64,000 nt of DNA from Thunnus maccoyii (taxonomy: Eukaryota > Chordata > Actinopteri > Scombriformes > Scombridae): contig NC_056535.1 of assembly GCF_910596095.1 (NCBI RefSeq), forward strand, positions 20,724,505 through 20,788,504, written 5' to 3'. Numbering within the stretch: the stretch's first letter is position 1; each line of letters starts with the position of its first letter. Position numbers and translations under genes: made by a program. The notes below the pieces were generated by a model that saw only the letters and a program-made list of their open reading frames with translations, searched no databases and was not told the origin of the DNA. Shown here piece after piece: positions 24,701-37,300 of this stretch.

Positions 24701-27700
24701 ACACAATAATACACAATTATACAAAACAATTAACTCAAAACTGAGTGGGAGAGAAACAGTAAGCAGGCACATGAGATCAAGTTATTGCTTGAGCACACCA
24801 GGAATTTTTACAGCCCAAATCGTTATAAGAAGATTGGGAAGGGGTGGGGATGACATCTGATTAAAAAGCTTTAAAAAGGAAACTCACATGGGACCATGTC
24901 TACACTAATGCGGGCAACGTGTCTGCATTTCTGCTCTTCATGAGCTCCAACTTTGCATGTTGCACTGCTGGCCACCCCAAGATCACTGATGTCGCAGCAG
25001 GTGCTTTTTAAAACCAAAACACTTTCGTCTGTACTTTTCATCTCTGTTCAGAGTCTGGAGAGTGGTGCATTTTTAAACATTTTAAAACCAAAAACACAAG
25101 AGCAAAAGTGGTTTATCTGCTCTAATGCAAGCTGCGATTGTTACCATGTCTGATATACCTACAGTAGCAACTGAGCATTAGCCTCAACACCAAGGAGCAC
25201 AACATAAACCATGTACCATGTTCTATTAGGCTACAGTTTGTGTTAAAAAAAAGGCCACTTCACGACTAGCACATCCACTCAGTAGTATTTGCCCACTGTA
25301 TGAAGGCTGACCCTGGAAGCTACCAGAGTTTAGGGTGACATCCAGGTCACTCCCAGTCAGGGTTAGCTGAGATAGCGTTATGTTTGCCAAACAAATCCTC
25401 ATATTAAAAGCCTTTCTTGTGTAACATTTAAAGTGAAACATACAGTTTCAAAATTCGAACAAGTTTATAAGCAGCCAAACAAGATTATGTTGTAACAAAA
25501 TGTCAGTCAGATCTTAGTTGTCAACGTCACACTACATAGTAGCATTGTCAATGAACTCATGGAGTTAACATTTAATTAGAGAGTTAAAGGACCAATGTGT
25601 AGGATTTAGTGGCATCTAGTGGTGAGGTTGCAGATTGCAACCAACTGATAACCTCTCCCCTCCCCTTCTCCTTCCAAGTATGTAGGCGAACCTACAGTGG
25701 CCTCGAAACTCATGAAAAATGCAAAAGGCCCTCTCTAGAACCAGTGTTTGGTTTGTCCATTCTAGGCTACTGTAGAAACATGGCGGTGCAACATGGAGGG
25801 CTCCATAGAAGAGGACCTGCTCCCTATGTAGGTATAAAGGGCTCATTCTAAGGCAACGAAAACACGATTCTTATTTTCAGGTGATTATATACTAATCAAA
25901 ACATACTTATGAATATTCCCCGAATCCTACACACTGGTACTTTAACTACAGCTGATCAGCTGAAATGTCAAACCTGCTTTTCTCTACCTCTGTCCGAAAA
26001 ATATTACAAAAATTACTAAGGATTTTGAGCCACCATTGCCATTGTTAATTACATATGTGCCATGTGAGAATGAAACATTTGACAAACGTAGCAACAGTAA
26101 TTGAACAGTGTATAGTGAACTGTACTGAGTGAGACATTTTACAGTTCAAAAATAAACTTGTCAGCGCTATGATAGAAAAACATGTAATGATAACACTGTT
26201 TCTAACTACCTCTAATCTATTTTGGTAATTCTGTGGTGCATTTTCTCTTATACTGTCAAATATACCGATACTGATACAGTATATATCTGCTCAGACGATA
26301 TAATAGCCCGGCCAATTTATCAGTCTAGCTCTACTTTAAAGTAGTAATTTTTCTAAAGTGAATAGTGTGCATAGTAAGCTCAGGGTGGCATCACATTTCT
26401 TGTCTCATGAGCCAAGGAAATAGCAGCTGAAAAATGTCTTTAGCTACAGTAAGTGTTATAATCTTCTTTCACACCTCCACGCCCAAGCTTTTACCAACTT
26501 GTGTCAAGACTTGTGCCACCAAATTTTTTTTTTTTACTGTGTACGGAATCAGCTTTGTCTTTCAGTACATTATGCACCTGAGTGTTGGTATGAGTGGGTG
26601 TCATCTAAGAAACTTTAAAAATTGTTAGATCTTACCAGGGGGGCACTTCTTGCAACACAGGTGAGAATATTCTGGCACATACTCTCTTACCGAGTCGTTA
26701 CACTTTCCACCTGACGCTACTGGATAGGGCACAGACCAAACCTAATGGGAAAGAAAGAATATACTGAAGGGCAACTCATCTTCTGCTGTCCAGATGAGGG
26801 ATTGAAAACATTACAGTCTTTTCTCGTAACCCACTGGTATACATGAACCTCATTAAAACGGCTGCAGTTTCAAGGTAAATTGAGTCATTTTGATATGAGT
26901 TACATGGAAAATATTTGCATCCCACTTTTGTTACAGTCAGACACGCTCCTTTGAAATGCACTTTCTCTGAGGTAAACCAAAAATCTACAACTCCATCAAT
27001 CAGTCAGTAAATGTAGTAATTTTAAAGTCAACAGTTTAGTCATTAACTTACAAAGGAAAACAGATAAGTTGACCAGTGACTGATAAAGTGTTTTTGCTTG
27101 GTTAAACAGAAGCTTGAAATAGTACCGGGCTACCCACACCTGAGCCCACTTTTTCGCTTCTGGTAATGCTGCTGGCCTGAGCTGCAGACACAGTCAAACA
27201 GGTACCTATTGTTCTGAATTTGAGGAGGCATATCACCTTTATCTCTCCTCTCTGTGGGGCCCTCCAAAATCCTTGGACTCGGGGCACTGCACACATGCAT
27301 CAATGCAGTAATTCACGCACAACCTCTCTCTTTCTCTCTCAATACAGCTCGCACACAGTATTGGTGTGCTGGAGGAAGTCATGACAAAGTGTGATTCACA
27401 CACCTGTCCTGCGCTAAAGACGTGAAACCAGTTCACCGCAGTGCCCTCCAATGACAAGCAAAAGTTAAAATATGCTGACAGCAGCAGGTTATTTCTCGAA
27501 TTACAGGAAACAGAGGCGGCAACCCAGAAGCCCTCGGCTCAGGAGCGCACAGTGTGACCACTGGTAGCACGGGGTGTGACGATGAAGACAAGCTTCTGTG
27601 AAAACTTCATGTTCTTAATTACCGGCAGTATGTCACAGAGAACATTCTGTTGTTTCCTTTTTCTCTTGGCTGTATGCCCAAACAAACTCACCATTTTCAA

Positions 27701-28298
27701 GAGAAATTCACAGTAATACTGGAAGTAAAAATCATTTCCTGACTGGCTTTAACAGTGAGATATTCACCTTGAAACTGCATTAGATGCCAAACAACTGAAA
27801 CCAAATATTCATACAGGTCCATCACACCACAACTATGTGTTAAATCTTTTTCTACTGTAATGTATCATTTTTACACTAAGGACTAAACTGATATTGATGT
27901 AGAAAAGAACATTTTTAAGAAGCGTTTTACAAGAAATGAGAAATTCCTGTTTTGGCTCCATGCCAGGGTACAAAGATAGCCGGACTATGAAAAACATGTA
28001 TAAAAGCGAGGAAAAAACTTTCAGCTATATGACACAAAAATCATTTAACACATTTTTAAATGCTGATTTTGAATGTACTTTATAGTTGTAATGTTTAACT
28101 TCACACTCACTCGTGACATTGTTTAACCTCACACAAGTGTATATTATCTCTGAGCAGTGCGTTGGTCACACCCGCTGATATCCAACCTGTCCGATGTCCC
28201 GAGCAACACCATGCATAACAGACTCACAGTCAACACACAGGGCTTACCTTGGTAACGTGGACATTCAGCAGAACCAGTAGTACCAGTATGTCCTTCAT
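21781..28298 (-). CDS. tnfrsf1b: TNF receptor superfamily member 1B (TNFR2), complete
   Basis: Nine coding exons: 28298-28248, 26741-26636, 24524-24399, 24289-24125, 23208-23115, 23037-22844, 22728-22636, 22443-22388 and 22302-21781 (1407 bp, 468 residues). Every GT-AG junction keeps phase. Residues 1-17 are a hydrophobic signal peptide, and four cysteine-rich domains fill about 31-200 (for example LCCKKCPPG and CVCQPGMFC). A Ser/Thr/Pro-rich stalk follows, then one membrane span at about 246-265 and a long tail with no death domain. The tail motif VNVNITFHIGNGSS (404-417) and PFGEEEEC line up with human TNFR2 (VNVTCIVNVCSSS, PFSKEEC), which separates it from TNFRSF14, 9 or 1A. Human TNFR2 is 461 residues. 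The receptor sits in the plasma membrane, binds TNF (preferentially membrane TNF in mammals) and recruits TRAF2 to drive NF-kB and survival signalling. A SVQE motif (459-462) fits the major TRAF2 consensus. Its neighbour miip is the same as in human. Confidence 0.93.
23788..24010 (+). repeat. AT-rich teleost repeat, partial copy in tnfrsf1b intron 4
   Basis: Starts ggtctgcaattaacaattat and carries ctataaaatgtcaaaa, caaagatattcagtat and catccaagaagttgcaacc. This is the proximal part of the family seen at 18854-19215. It lies wholly inside the intron between exons 4 and 5. Confidence 0.6.
25584..25945. mobile_element. TTAA-flanked MITE (piggyBac-like) in tnfrsf1b intron 2
   Basis: A 362-bp element with inverted termini. 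The left end ttaaaggaccaatgtgtagg and the reverse complement of the right end ttaaagtaccagtgtgtagg agree at 21 of the first 23 positions. TTAA at both borders fits the piggyBac-type target site. The inside carries 'agtggcatctagtggtgagg' and 'aacatggcggtgcaacatgg', words I know from a very abundant teleost MITE. It has no transposase. The open frames on both strands here (25609-25851) are not genes. Confidence 0.85.
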
Positions 28299-31200
28299 TG
28301 CTTCTTTATAGCAAATTGTAGAATGTAGAGAATAAAGTTACCAGCGTGTGAACTGTACTGTTCATTTTACAAAGGCGGGCCGGCAGTCTGTGCAAGACAG
28401 GAGCAATTTCCTTGAACTGAGCCGAGTGCTTGGAGGAGGAGGAAGGAAACAAGCGAGCAGTCTCTAACCCACATTTACTCATCTGCTGCGAATAACCAGT
28501 ATGAGGTTTAGATGAGGTTCAAATCCGATGCTGTATTTCCACATGTTAGACAGCTGATACTGTATAAACAACAGAAAAATACTATAAATGTGTTTTTGGT
28601 TGACTTGTAGCTAATTAGAGGAAAGAACAGTGCCTGTGAAGTGTGAAACCCCCTTGGAAATTTTCATGCTTTCCAACATTGAATCAAAGGGGATTTAATG
28701 TGGCTTTTGACAGTGGTCAACAAAATGACACATAAATAACAAAGTGAAAACAGATCTCTACAAAGTGATCTACCAATTACAAACTAATTACAAATGTAAA
28801 ATACAAAATACTTGCACAGGTACTCAACACCGTCAATAGAACAAGCCAGTCATCTCTGGTGTTGCCAACTGGTTTTTAGAAGTCATGTTATTAATTAAAT
28901 AGAGATCACCTGTGTGTTATCAAAGGGTTTCAGTCTGGAAACCTGGTCTCAGCATTTCAGTCTTTAGTAGAAATGTAAAGACCCTACATGACTAGAAGTT
29001 ATCCCCTATGTTTTGCTCATAAATTAACTTAAAAAAGTATGGAGGCTGTGTAGAAAATTGAAACCATGTGAAAATGAGCTATTTCTACCTGCTGCCCTCC
29101 GTATGTTTATTTGATTTGGGTGATTTGGTGGGAAATATACAGCGCCGGCTTTATGTCACAAAATGAAGCCATTTCCAAAGCAGGATGTAGATTTTCTCTT
29201 GTTTATATGCTGACAGGCCCACGCATAATGTAGTCCCAGAGTGTCCTCTGTAACAATACTTGTTTTAGTTAGAACAGGATTTGAATCATAAAGATAACGA
29301 AATCATTTACTCAGTGCGTAGTTAAAATGAATTGATCTGTGCCTGTTTCTGTGCAGTGGCAGGATATTGTGTCAGTCAGTTACACAACTACAGTCTTTTT
29401 GTTTTGTTTCACATTTACCTCAGTGATTACAGTAACAAGTACCTCCTCTAGGTGCAAAAGTACATCTCTCTCTGACAGCTAGATTTTGTCACTGAAGCTT
29501 ACAACTTCATCCCCGACCTTAATCTCCCGGTGGAGACGCGGGAATGAAATCATACAAATGTGAAAGAAAATTTTTTACCGTTCTGTAGTCTAAACATGGC
29601 TTCTCATTATTCAGTGTCGGTACTGTACTGATATTGTGCCCACTTTAGTGCCCCTATGCCTCACTTTTCTTCCTGTCTGAGAGATTGACATTTCAGAATA
29701 AAGTTTCCCCTCCCACATCCTTAACATGTCTGTACATAATGTACAGCAGTCACAGCTCTGACTGTAGTCCATTGTGGTCCTGTCATGGTTTGTCTTTACA
29801 GTGTCATTCTGAGGTCATTCTAATCACAGTATTAACTGTGAACTATTTTAACCACACAAGTCCATGTTTGAGCCAATTTACTGCAGATATCTTTTACCGT
29901 CCTTTGCTGCTGAGTAATTTACAAAGTGCAGCATAATGTCAGATTTTTAAATGAGACTGATTTACATATGGACACAAATGACCTGCTTTTGATGTGGACT
30001 TTTAAAATCAAATTTTCAATCAGTCTATTATCTGAAAACAGCAAGAGCACATATGATGACACAGTGATGGCTTATCCGTGTCAAGCAAGTTTCAAATCCT
30101 GTGTAGATTTCCACATTGTGTGAAGAAGAAACCAATGACAACACTTCTATCAGCCTCTGATATCTGCTGAGTCCACAGTGAATTACATGTTACTTACAAA
30201 GATCTGTAGGAGCTTTAAGCTGACTTGAATCACTGCAACAAAGCGTCATAATGGCCGTCTAATGAAAGTGATCAGAGCATAAAAACCAAGCAAAAAAAAA
30301 GAAGAGAAGATTTGAAGATATAAAAGACCACAACAGTCTGTGATAAAAGCCTAATTGAACACCAGACTTTTCTCACCAAGCCCACATCAGCTCTAAGATA
30401 ACTATCATCAGACTGTCTGCTGGATGAAAAGTAAACCAGAAAAAAAAAAGCTGCTTGTAGTACGTAAAAGTATTACTGCTCAAACACAATACAGGACAAC
30501 CGAAACTAAAACAAAACCGTAGATATTGTTGTTGTTTTCATTCTACTGATTGTTCTAAACACACCCTAATACACTGTTTTGATACTACTTCAATGTCAGT
30601 GTGCAAACGATACAAACTGGAAAAACCATAGTGTCATAGGTGGGATCACTACAGTATTTGACATTAAGCAAAAGTGGTTGTGGTTTCCTGTGAATTGCAA
30701 CCTCTGTACAGTACATACGTTGTAGCCTTTGCTGCTGCAGTTGTTCACAGTCCTGCAGTAAGGAAGTATCAGAGGAAGTTAAAAACAGAAGTATGCATGG
30801 GCCTGGGAGCCAAAGTAAACAACTGGAAAGAGAAACATAAACTGGTGTCTGAGCAACAGAGATGGTTTGAAACAACTTCCCAAATGTGGGCGAAATTTAC
30901 AAAGCAAACACAAATTTAACCTTTGTTATGAAATCTGCATGTCTTAATGTCTTCAATTTCCACTGTGGTGTCATCCACAAAGCTGCTGACAGTCACATGT
31001 GGGGTGTCATTAATTCAAATGAGAACAAATGAAGAACTCAAACATAGCTCCTGTCAAACTGAAATATGCTGCTCCATCTTGTAAACTGTTTCCATGTTAC
31101 TGGACTCACGTTACGTTCAATCTCTGACTCAATTCATTCCACTTAAAACAGATGATCTCATATTTCAAATGAATCTATTTAAGATCAGGCACTTCAGAAG

Positions 31201-31384
31201 AAACCATTGTTTCACATTGAAAAATCTAATTTGAGAAAACATATTTAAACATTATAGAAAAGCATTATTGAGATAAAGCTTGTACAAAAAAGAAATAGAA
31301 TTAAAACATGAACAAAAAAATTATTTTTTGGGTGGTGCTACACAGTGTTTCTGTTGCAATAATCTAGAAATAGAAGATGCTTTG
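28299..31384. other. Intergenic: tnfrsf1b 5' flank to miip 3' end
   Basis: About 3.1 kb without a coding exon. The part next to 28298 holds the tnfrsf1b leader and presumably its promoter (GC-richer at 28370-28460); I see no convincing TATA box at a sensible distance. A repeat-like block lies at 28640-28985. From 29000 to 31384 I see unremarkable AT-rich DNA and no clear AATAAA for miip on the minus strand. Confidence 0.6.
28640..28985. repeat. Probable teleost interspersed repeat
   Basis: Phrases such as 'acagatctctacaaagtgat', 'gagatcacctgtgtg' and 'gtgtgaaacccccttggaa' resemble a dispersed fish repeat. Its ends are not clear from one copy and no target duplication was seen. Confidence 0.4.
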
Positions 31385-34300
31385 TCAGCACACAGGGTGA
31401 GATGTGCTTCTCAGTTTTCTTCTGAGTGAGGAGTGTTGAAAGTTGTGACGAGCCAAACGAGACACATCTGGGATCTGGTCAGGGTGCTGGTTTCTGGACA
31501 CTTTGGGTGCAGAGAGATCCTGAAAAACAATTTGAGAATTGTTCCACTTATTTCCTCAAAAGACTCAACCCATAATATTCTTTGTTGTTTTTACAGGACC
31601 TTATCAGTCACATTTCCGTCATTATACTACTTTGTTTTCGTTTGAGATACAATAGCAAGTCTCACCTCCAGGTCCTTGTTTTTCATATTCAGACTGCTCC
31701 GCAGATCAAGGCTGGTGGGTGGCGACAGGGTGCTCTGAACTGTGTTCGACCACCCTGACAGACAGTGCTGGACAAGAGCAGAGAGAGCCACAAAGATTGA
31801 AGCAGCTTGTAGTACATGAATAAAAGTTAATTTATACATAGAGGTGTTAACAAATCGTGTGGGTTTTCTCATTTGAACACTCACTCACCGATGGTAACCC
31901 CAAACTATCAGAAGGATCAAAGCTGCATCGCCGGTGAGCTTTGTACCTGTAAGGTGGCAAGAGGGTGGAGCGAGGGATGCTAACCCTTAGAAGAGGAAAG
32001 AGGAAAATTAATAAGACACTATATGACACTATGCTCCGAGACCACGGTGATTGTGAAGTGCCACTACAGACAAAGCACAAATCTTCTGAGCAAACATACC
32101 CACTCAAATCTGAACTGAAGGGATGGAAAATAGGAACAATCTAAGAGCCCAATATGGTTGATCCACTTTATTTTAAGTTGCACATTATATTATTTTTAAA
32201 TGCAGCCCTTATTTTAGGCTACTCAAAATGAGAAAATAACACTTATTTACTATTAGAGTACTTATTATTCCTAACATCTGTGTATAATAGAATGTTAGTT
32301 TCTTTCATGTTGTTGGTGTATATACTCATTCACACCTCACATCAACTGTATTCATTTTCTATGTGTGGGAGTAGCTGAACACTAAAAACAACCTGTAGAG
32401 ATAGTGAGCTTGTCAATATGAGTGAATCCTTTCACTTTACATGTAGTGACTTTATAAATCAATATAAAAAAGAGATTAGATAAACTTTATCAAAATGAAA
32501 ATTACTATTAATTTTTGTTACTTTAAATAGATTCCTACAATTCCTTAGAGGATGACCGCACCCTTGTTGACAACAGAGATGAGCCTAAGATTAATCATTT
32601 TCATTGGAAATGAGAGGATGACCAACACACAGAGCCTAGAGCCCTTAGATTTGTGATGCAATATCATCCAGCCAAAGCACTTCTTCAACCCCTGTTCTTA
32701 GTAGGACACAGTTGTGGACAGCTGCCAAAGGGAGAATTAGCAACAAACCGCCCCAAGAACCAAGTGTGCAGCTGGAGAACATATTTGCTCCATTGTTGCA
32801 GGAACCTGATGATCTGGATTTCCTCTCACCTTCACACAGCAGGGTAAGGCCTGAGAGTAAATCTGAAAGTAAAAGGCTACAGGGAAAGCTGACGACTAGG
32901 CCCCAATCTCTGATTGTGGGAAACTTTACTGTAAAAGATGTAAGAAGCATGTGCAGTAAGAACATCAAAATACTCTGCTTTCCCAAGGGGCTGCACATCC
33001 AACGGTGAAAAGCATTGGTGCACATAGGGTCTGAAGTACTGAAACAAAACTTTACTGATCTGACACACTCAGCTCTTTGAATGCTGAGGTGTTTATGAAA
33101 GGGCCTCTACCACCAGTCAGAAGAGGAGTTGAGAGTTTCAGCAGATTGTTGGCACCGAACACGTGGCTCTCAACTGCATCTACCATCCATTCAGTGCATT
33201 TTATTCACAATTTCAACTTTTTCTGGGACCACAGACATCTTTTTAAGGCAGACGGACTTTGCCTTAACAAGTCAGGAGTAAAACTGTTCACCCGTAACCT
33301 ATTGCGTCACCCATCTTTTCCCTCTGCCAAGGACAACACAAGATGAATCAAAACAGGAGGAAGACATAACACAGCACAGCAGAAACCTTGAACAAGAGCC
33401 ACCTAAGCCCTCGTCTGAAGAGACCTTTAAACAATAGTTATCAGAGCCAAGAGGAGGAGTCTCCACCCCGTCACCAACAACCGCTTGTGAGGATTCAGCT
33501 TTTTCACCCCCCTCCCAACCCCATCCAGGTCATCGTCCTCTCCAGTCACCCTTTCTCCCTCCTCCCCCTTCTTGGAGTTCACTGGAAGAGCTGGTCACTG
33601 CCAGGGCCAAACATATCCCCTGCCTTACTCTCATTTTCTCTCTAAACTCCACCAGTTTTGACACAATCCTCACAGCCACGATGCCCCCTCCCCCATCCAA
33701 ACAAGATGGGATCTTGTCTTGCTCAATTCCTGTCTTGATAGGTGATAGAAAAAGAATGATGAATCTGCTAAGAAACAGGAAGCACTCATCCGGTTCTGCA
33801 GTCTTATCAAAGTTGGCATCCATGACTTGTCAGCCACAGTCTGATGCAAAAAAACTGGTAAGATAATGCTTTTAACACACTAAATCTAGCTTTATTAAAC
33901 ATCAGGTCTTTCTCAGGAAAAACATTTTTAAATCAATGATTGTATTATCAAGCACAACTAAAACTTAGTTAGACCAAGATAACGTTTACTTCTTATGGAA
34001 TCAGCCCCTCCCAACTTCAGTTTTATGAGTTAAGCTAGAGTGCAAAAGAAATAAGGTGAAGTTGCCAATTTGTTTAATGATTCCCTCCAATGCAAGAAGA
34101 TATCTTATGGAAATTTTGCTATGTGGCTCTTCAGCTGGATTCCTCCTCTCGAGCTATGTTCCTAAATATCTACAGGCCACCTAAATACTGTGCAACCTTT
34201 TTTGATGACTTTGCTGAACTGCTGTCTATGTTGACTTCGACTGTGTGGTTATTTTTGGTGATTTTAACTTCCATGTTGACAGCCGCCAGCACAGAGGAAC

Positions 34301-37300
34301 TACAGAGTTGTGCTGTGTTCTATGGACTGGCTCAGCATATGATGCGACCCACACTCAACGAAGGGCACTGTCTGGACTTGTGGACTTGAGTCTGAAGATT
34401 TCTAAGATTGTGGTGACTGATGTTGCTCTTTTTGATCATTCCTGTGTTTTCTTTGAGAGCACTGTCTCTGTGCACGCAAATGTTTAAACATAGGTCGTCA
34501 CTGAAAACACTAGAGAAATATTTTCTCTTCCACACCCACCCTCTCTTACGTCTCAGTCAATGAGCTTGTAGATAATTTCAACTCTAAAATGACAAATGTT
34601 ACTGATGCCATTGCACCCACTAAGGTGAAGGTGGTCTCTGGTAAGAAAAGATATCCATGGAAAAATGCCACACTGGTCAGAATAGAAAAAAGAGAGTGTC
34701 AAAAAACTGAATGCAGGTGGGGAAAAAAAAGTCTCAAGGTTCATTATGACATCTATAAAGAGAGACAGCGCATTTATAATTTGGAACTGAGAAATGCAAG
34801 GTGATCCTTCTTCTGTGACATCATCGCCAAAAACAATAATGCATGTACCTTGGTTGCTCCTGTCAACAGGCTAACAAACCCTCCTGTCAGTAGTCGCCGA
34901 ACTTCTATCCACCAGGGCCTGCGATCAATTTGCATCCCTCTTCCCTGACAAAATTCACAAAACTCAACTGGTTTGAGTCCTACTTAAAGAATAGGGACTA
35001 CTTTGTGTCTATAGGTAATTACACATCTGAGCAGATAAAAACGACCCGTGGAGTTCCTCAAGGTTCCATTTTGGGGCCTCTTCTGTTCAACATCTACATG
35101 CTCCCACTAGCTCAGATTATGGAAAACAACAAAATATGTCACCATAATTATGCAGACAACACACAAATATAACTATATAACCAGGGGACTATGGTCCAAT
35201 ACAAGCACTAAGTAAGTGCATGGAACAAATCAATGATTGGATGTGCCAGAATTTTCTTCAATTAAACAAAGACAAAACTGAAGTAATTGTTTTTGGAGCC
35301 AATGATGAATGATTCAAATTCAGTGCCCAGCTTCAATCGACAATGTTTAAAACCACAAACCAAGCCAGAAATCTTGGTATTGTCATGGTCTCAGACCTGA
35401 ATTTCAACAGCCACATTAAGACAATTACAAAGTCAGCCTACTATCACGTGAAGAATATACCAAGGATTAAAGGACTTATGTCTCAGCAGGATTTGGAAAA
35501 ACTTGTCCATGCATTTATCTTCTGTAAATTCGACTACTGTAACAGTGTCTTTACAGGTTTCCCTAAAAAAAATCAATCAAACAACTGCAGCTGAATCAGA
35601 ATACTGCTCCTCAAGTCCTCACTAAGACCAAGGAAGTGGATCATATCACTCCAGTTCTTAGATCTTTACACTGGCTTCCTGTCTGTCAAAGAATTGATTT
35701 TGCAACACTGCGGTTGGCTAATAAAGAGCTGAATGGTTTGGGGCCAAAATACATTTCTGATGTTCTACTACGTCATGAACCATCCAGACCTCTCAGATTG
35801 TCTGCTTTCTGTTCCCAAAGTCAAAACTATACATGGAGAGGCAGCGTTCAGAAGACTTTTCTGTTTGCCGCTGCCTTTTATTAAATCAAATAACTATTCA
35901 TTTCTCACACTGCACTGTAATATTTATTCTTGTAATTTATCTCTTATTCTATTTTAGCTTGTTTTTATTTTCTGTTCTCTTAGCTCTTTAATGACTGTCT
36001 TTAATTGTATTCAAATGTCCTTTTATGGTGTTTCTTTTGCACTTTATCTCCATGCTTTTAATGTTTTATGTAAAACACCTTGAATTGAGTTGTTGCTGAA
36101 ATGTGCTATATAAATAAAACTGAGCATTGCTTTAGTTCAGGCAAACCACCAAGTCAAGCTCAGCTCACAAACCCAGCTACATCAGCTGATGGCTCAGCTG
36201 ATTCCCCATACATGTATATAGTCTTAGATCATAGATGGCCAAAGATTGCAGTTTAAGTTCACATCATCATTACCTGATGAGAGCTGGGTCAGCTGTAGTG
36301 TGAAGGTGGGAGGATTTATGTTTTTTGCACACAGGACAGCACTCCTCAGAGTGAAGCGGGACTGGGAACAGTCTGCTGTTAATCCTGTAAGAGAACGTAC
36401 CTGCACAAAAAGTGAATGAGCAGAGATTATAATTATTTGAGCTGTCACAAAAAGACAAGAGAGTGTAGCTTATTCAAATGAATGACTCCTCTTACACTGA
36501 TGAGTGTCCGTGTTAGCCTCTGGGCTATCCTTGTCTTTTAACAACGGCAAGACTGAATGATTCTCCTCAGAAAATCTATAACAAGAGCCAATTGATAGTC
36601 TTTTAATGAAGCAGTCATCAGTCACAGGTAAACCTGACACACACAATCAGCCGCAGGTGCAATCAAATGAGAGGCACTCACTCTGCTTGTGGGCTGTGGA
36701 CACATTCGTCTTTATTGAGTGATCGAAACGTGCACAGATCATTGAAGAACTCGTCAGAGCGCTCTATCAAGGAGTCTTCCACATCCAGGACTCCTTATAG
36801 AGAATAGACATCATCTGTTAGTGCTCCATTAGATGATTGTGTGTATAAGAAAGAAACTGGCAGAGAGACCAATAAGGTGCACCTGCTATCCAGTCATATC
36901 CAAGTAAAGGCTGCAAATGATGTCTGTCTGAGGCAGGTATCTCTTCACATTCATCAGACTGAAATGTTACTCGACTCGACGCCTCTCTCTACATAAACAA
37001 ACAAGTGGTGCACAGTATTAGTGATCAGCAGTTTGGGATGAATCATTCCTTTAAGCCAACCAGTTTGGACAATGCTGCTGACTATGAGATAACAAAGATT
37101 TGGGGAACAAGGTCAGAGTAGGGCTGATGTTTTACTCAACATCATACAATTAAATACAAACAAATTGGAGACAAACTTGAGTCAATAATCCTGTGTTTCT
37201 TTGGCTTACCTGTTCTTTGCTGTGATTTACTAGGCAGGACTTTGTGCTGAATGGCCTTGTGTCTTGTAGCCTGACACAGTGGACTCGGGTTTGTCCGCTG

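Noticed and set aside
24888..24950. A possible extra tnfrsf1b exon (minus strand) with one Cys pair and plausible splice sites, in phase 1
   Set aside because: Exon 2 joins directly to the exon at 24524-24399 to restore the conserved CPPG-to-Cys spacing and the order seen in human TNFR2. Including the extra piece would duplicate the end of CRD1.
32645..33025. 126-codon minus-strand frame
   Set aside because: Antisense shadow of the L2 ORF1-like region, inside a miip intron.
36385..36403. Alternative acceptor for miip exon 6 (gtgcag| at about 36404)
   Set aside because: Using it puts a stop codon in frame after six codons. The acceptor at 36385 keeps the RLFPVP block in phase.
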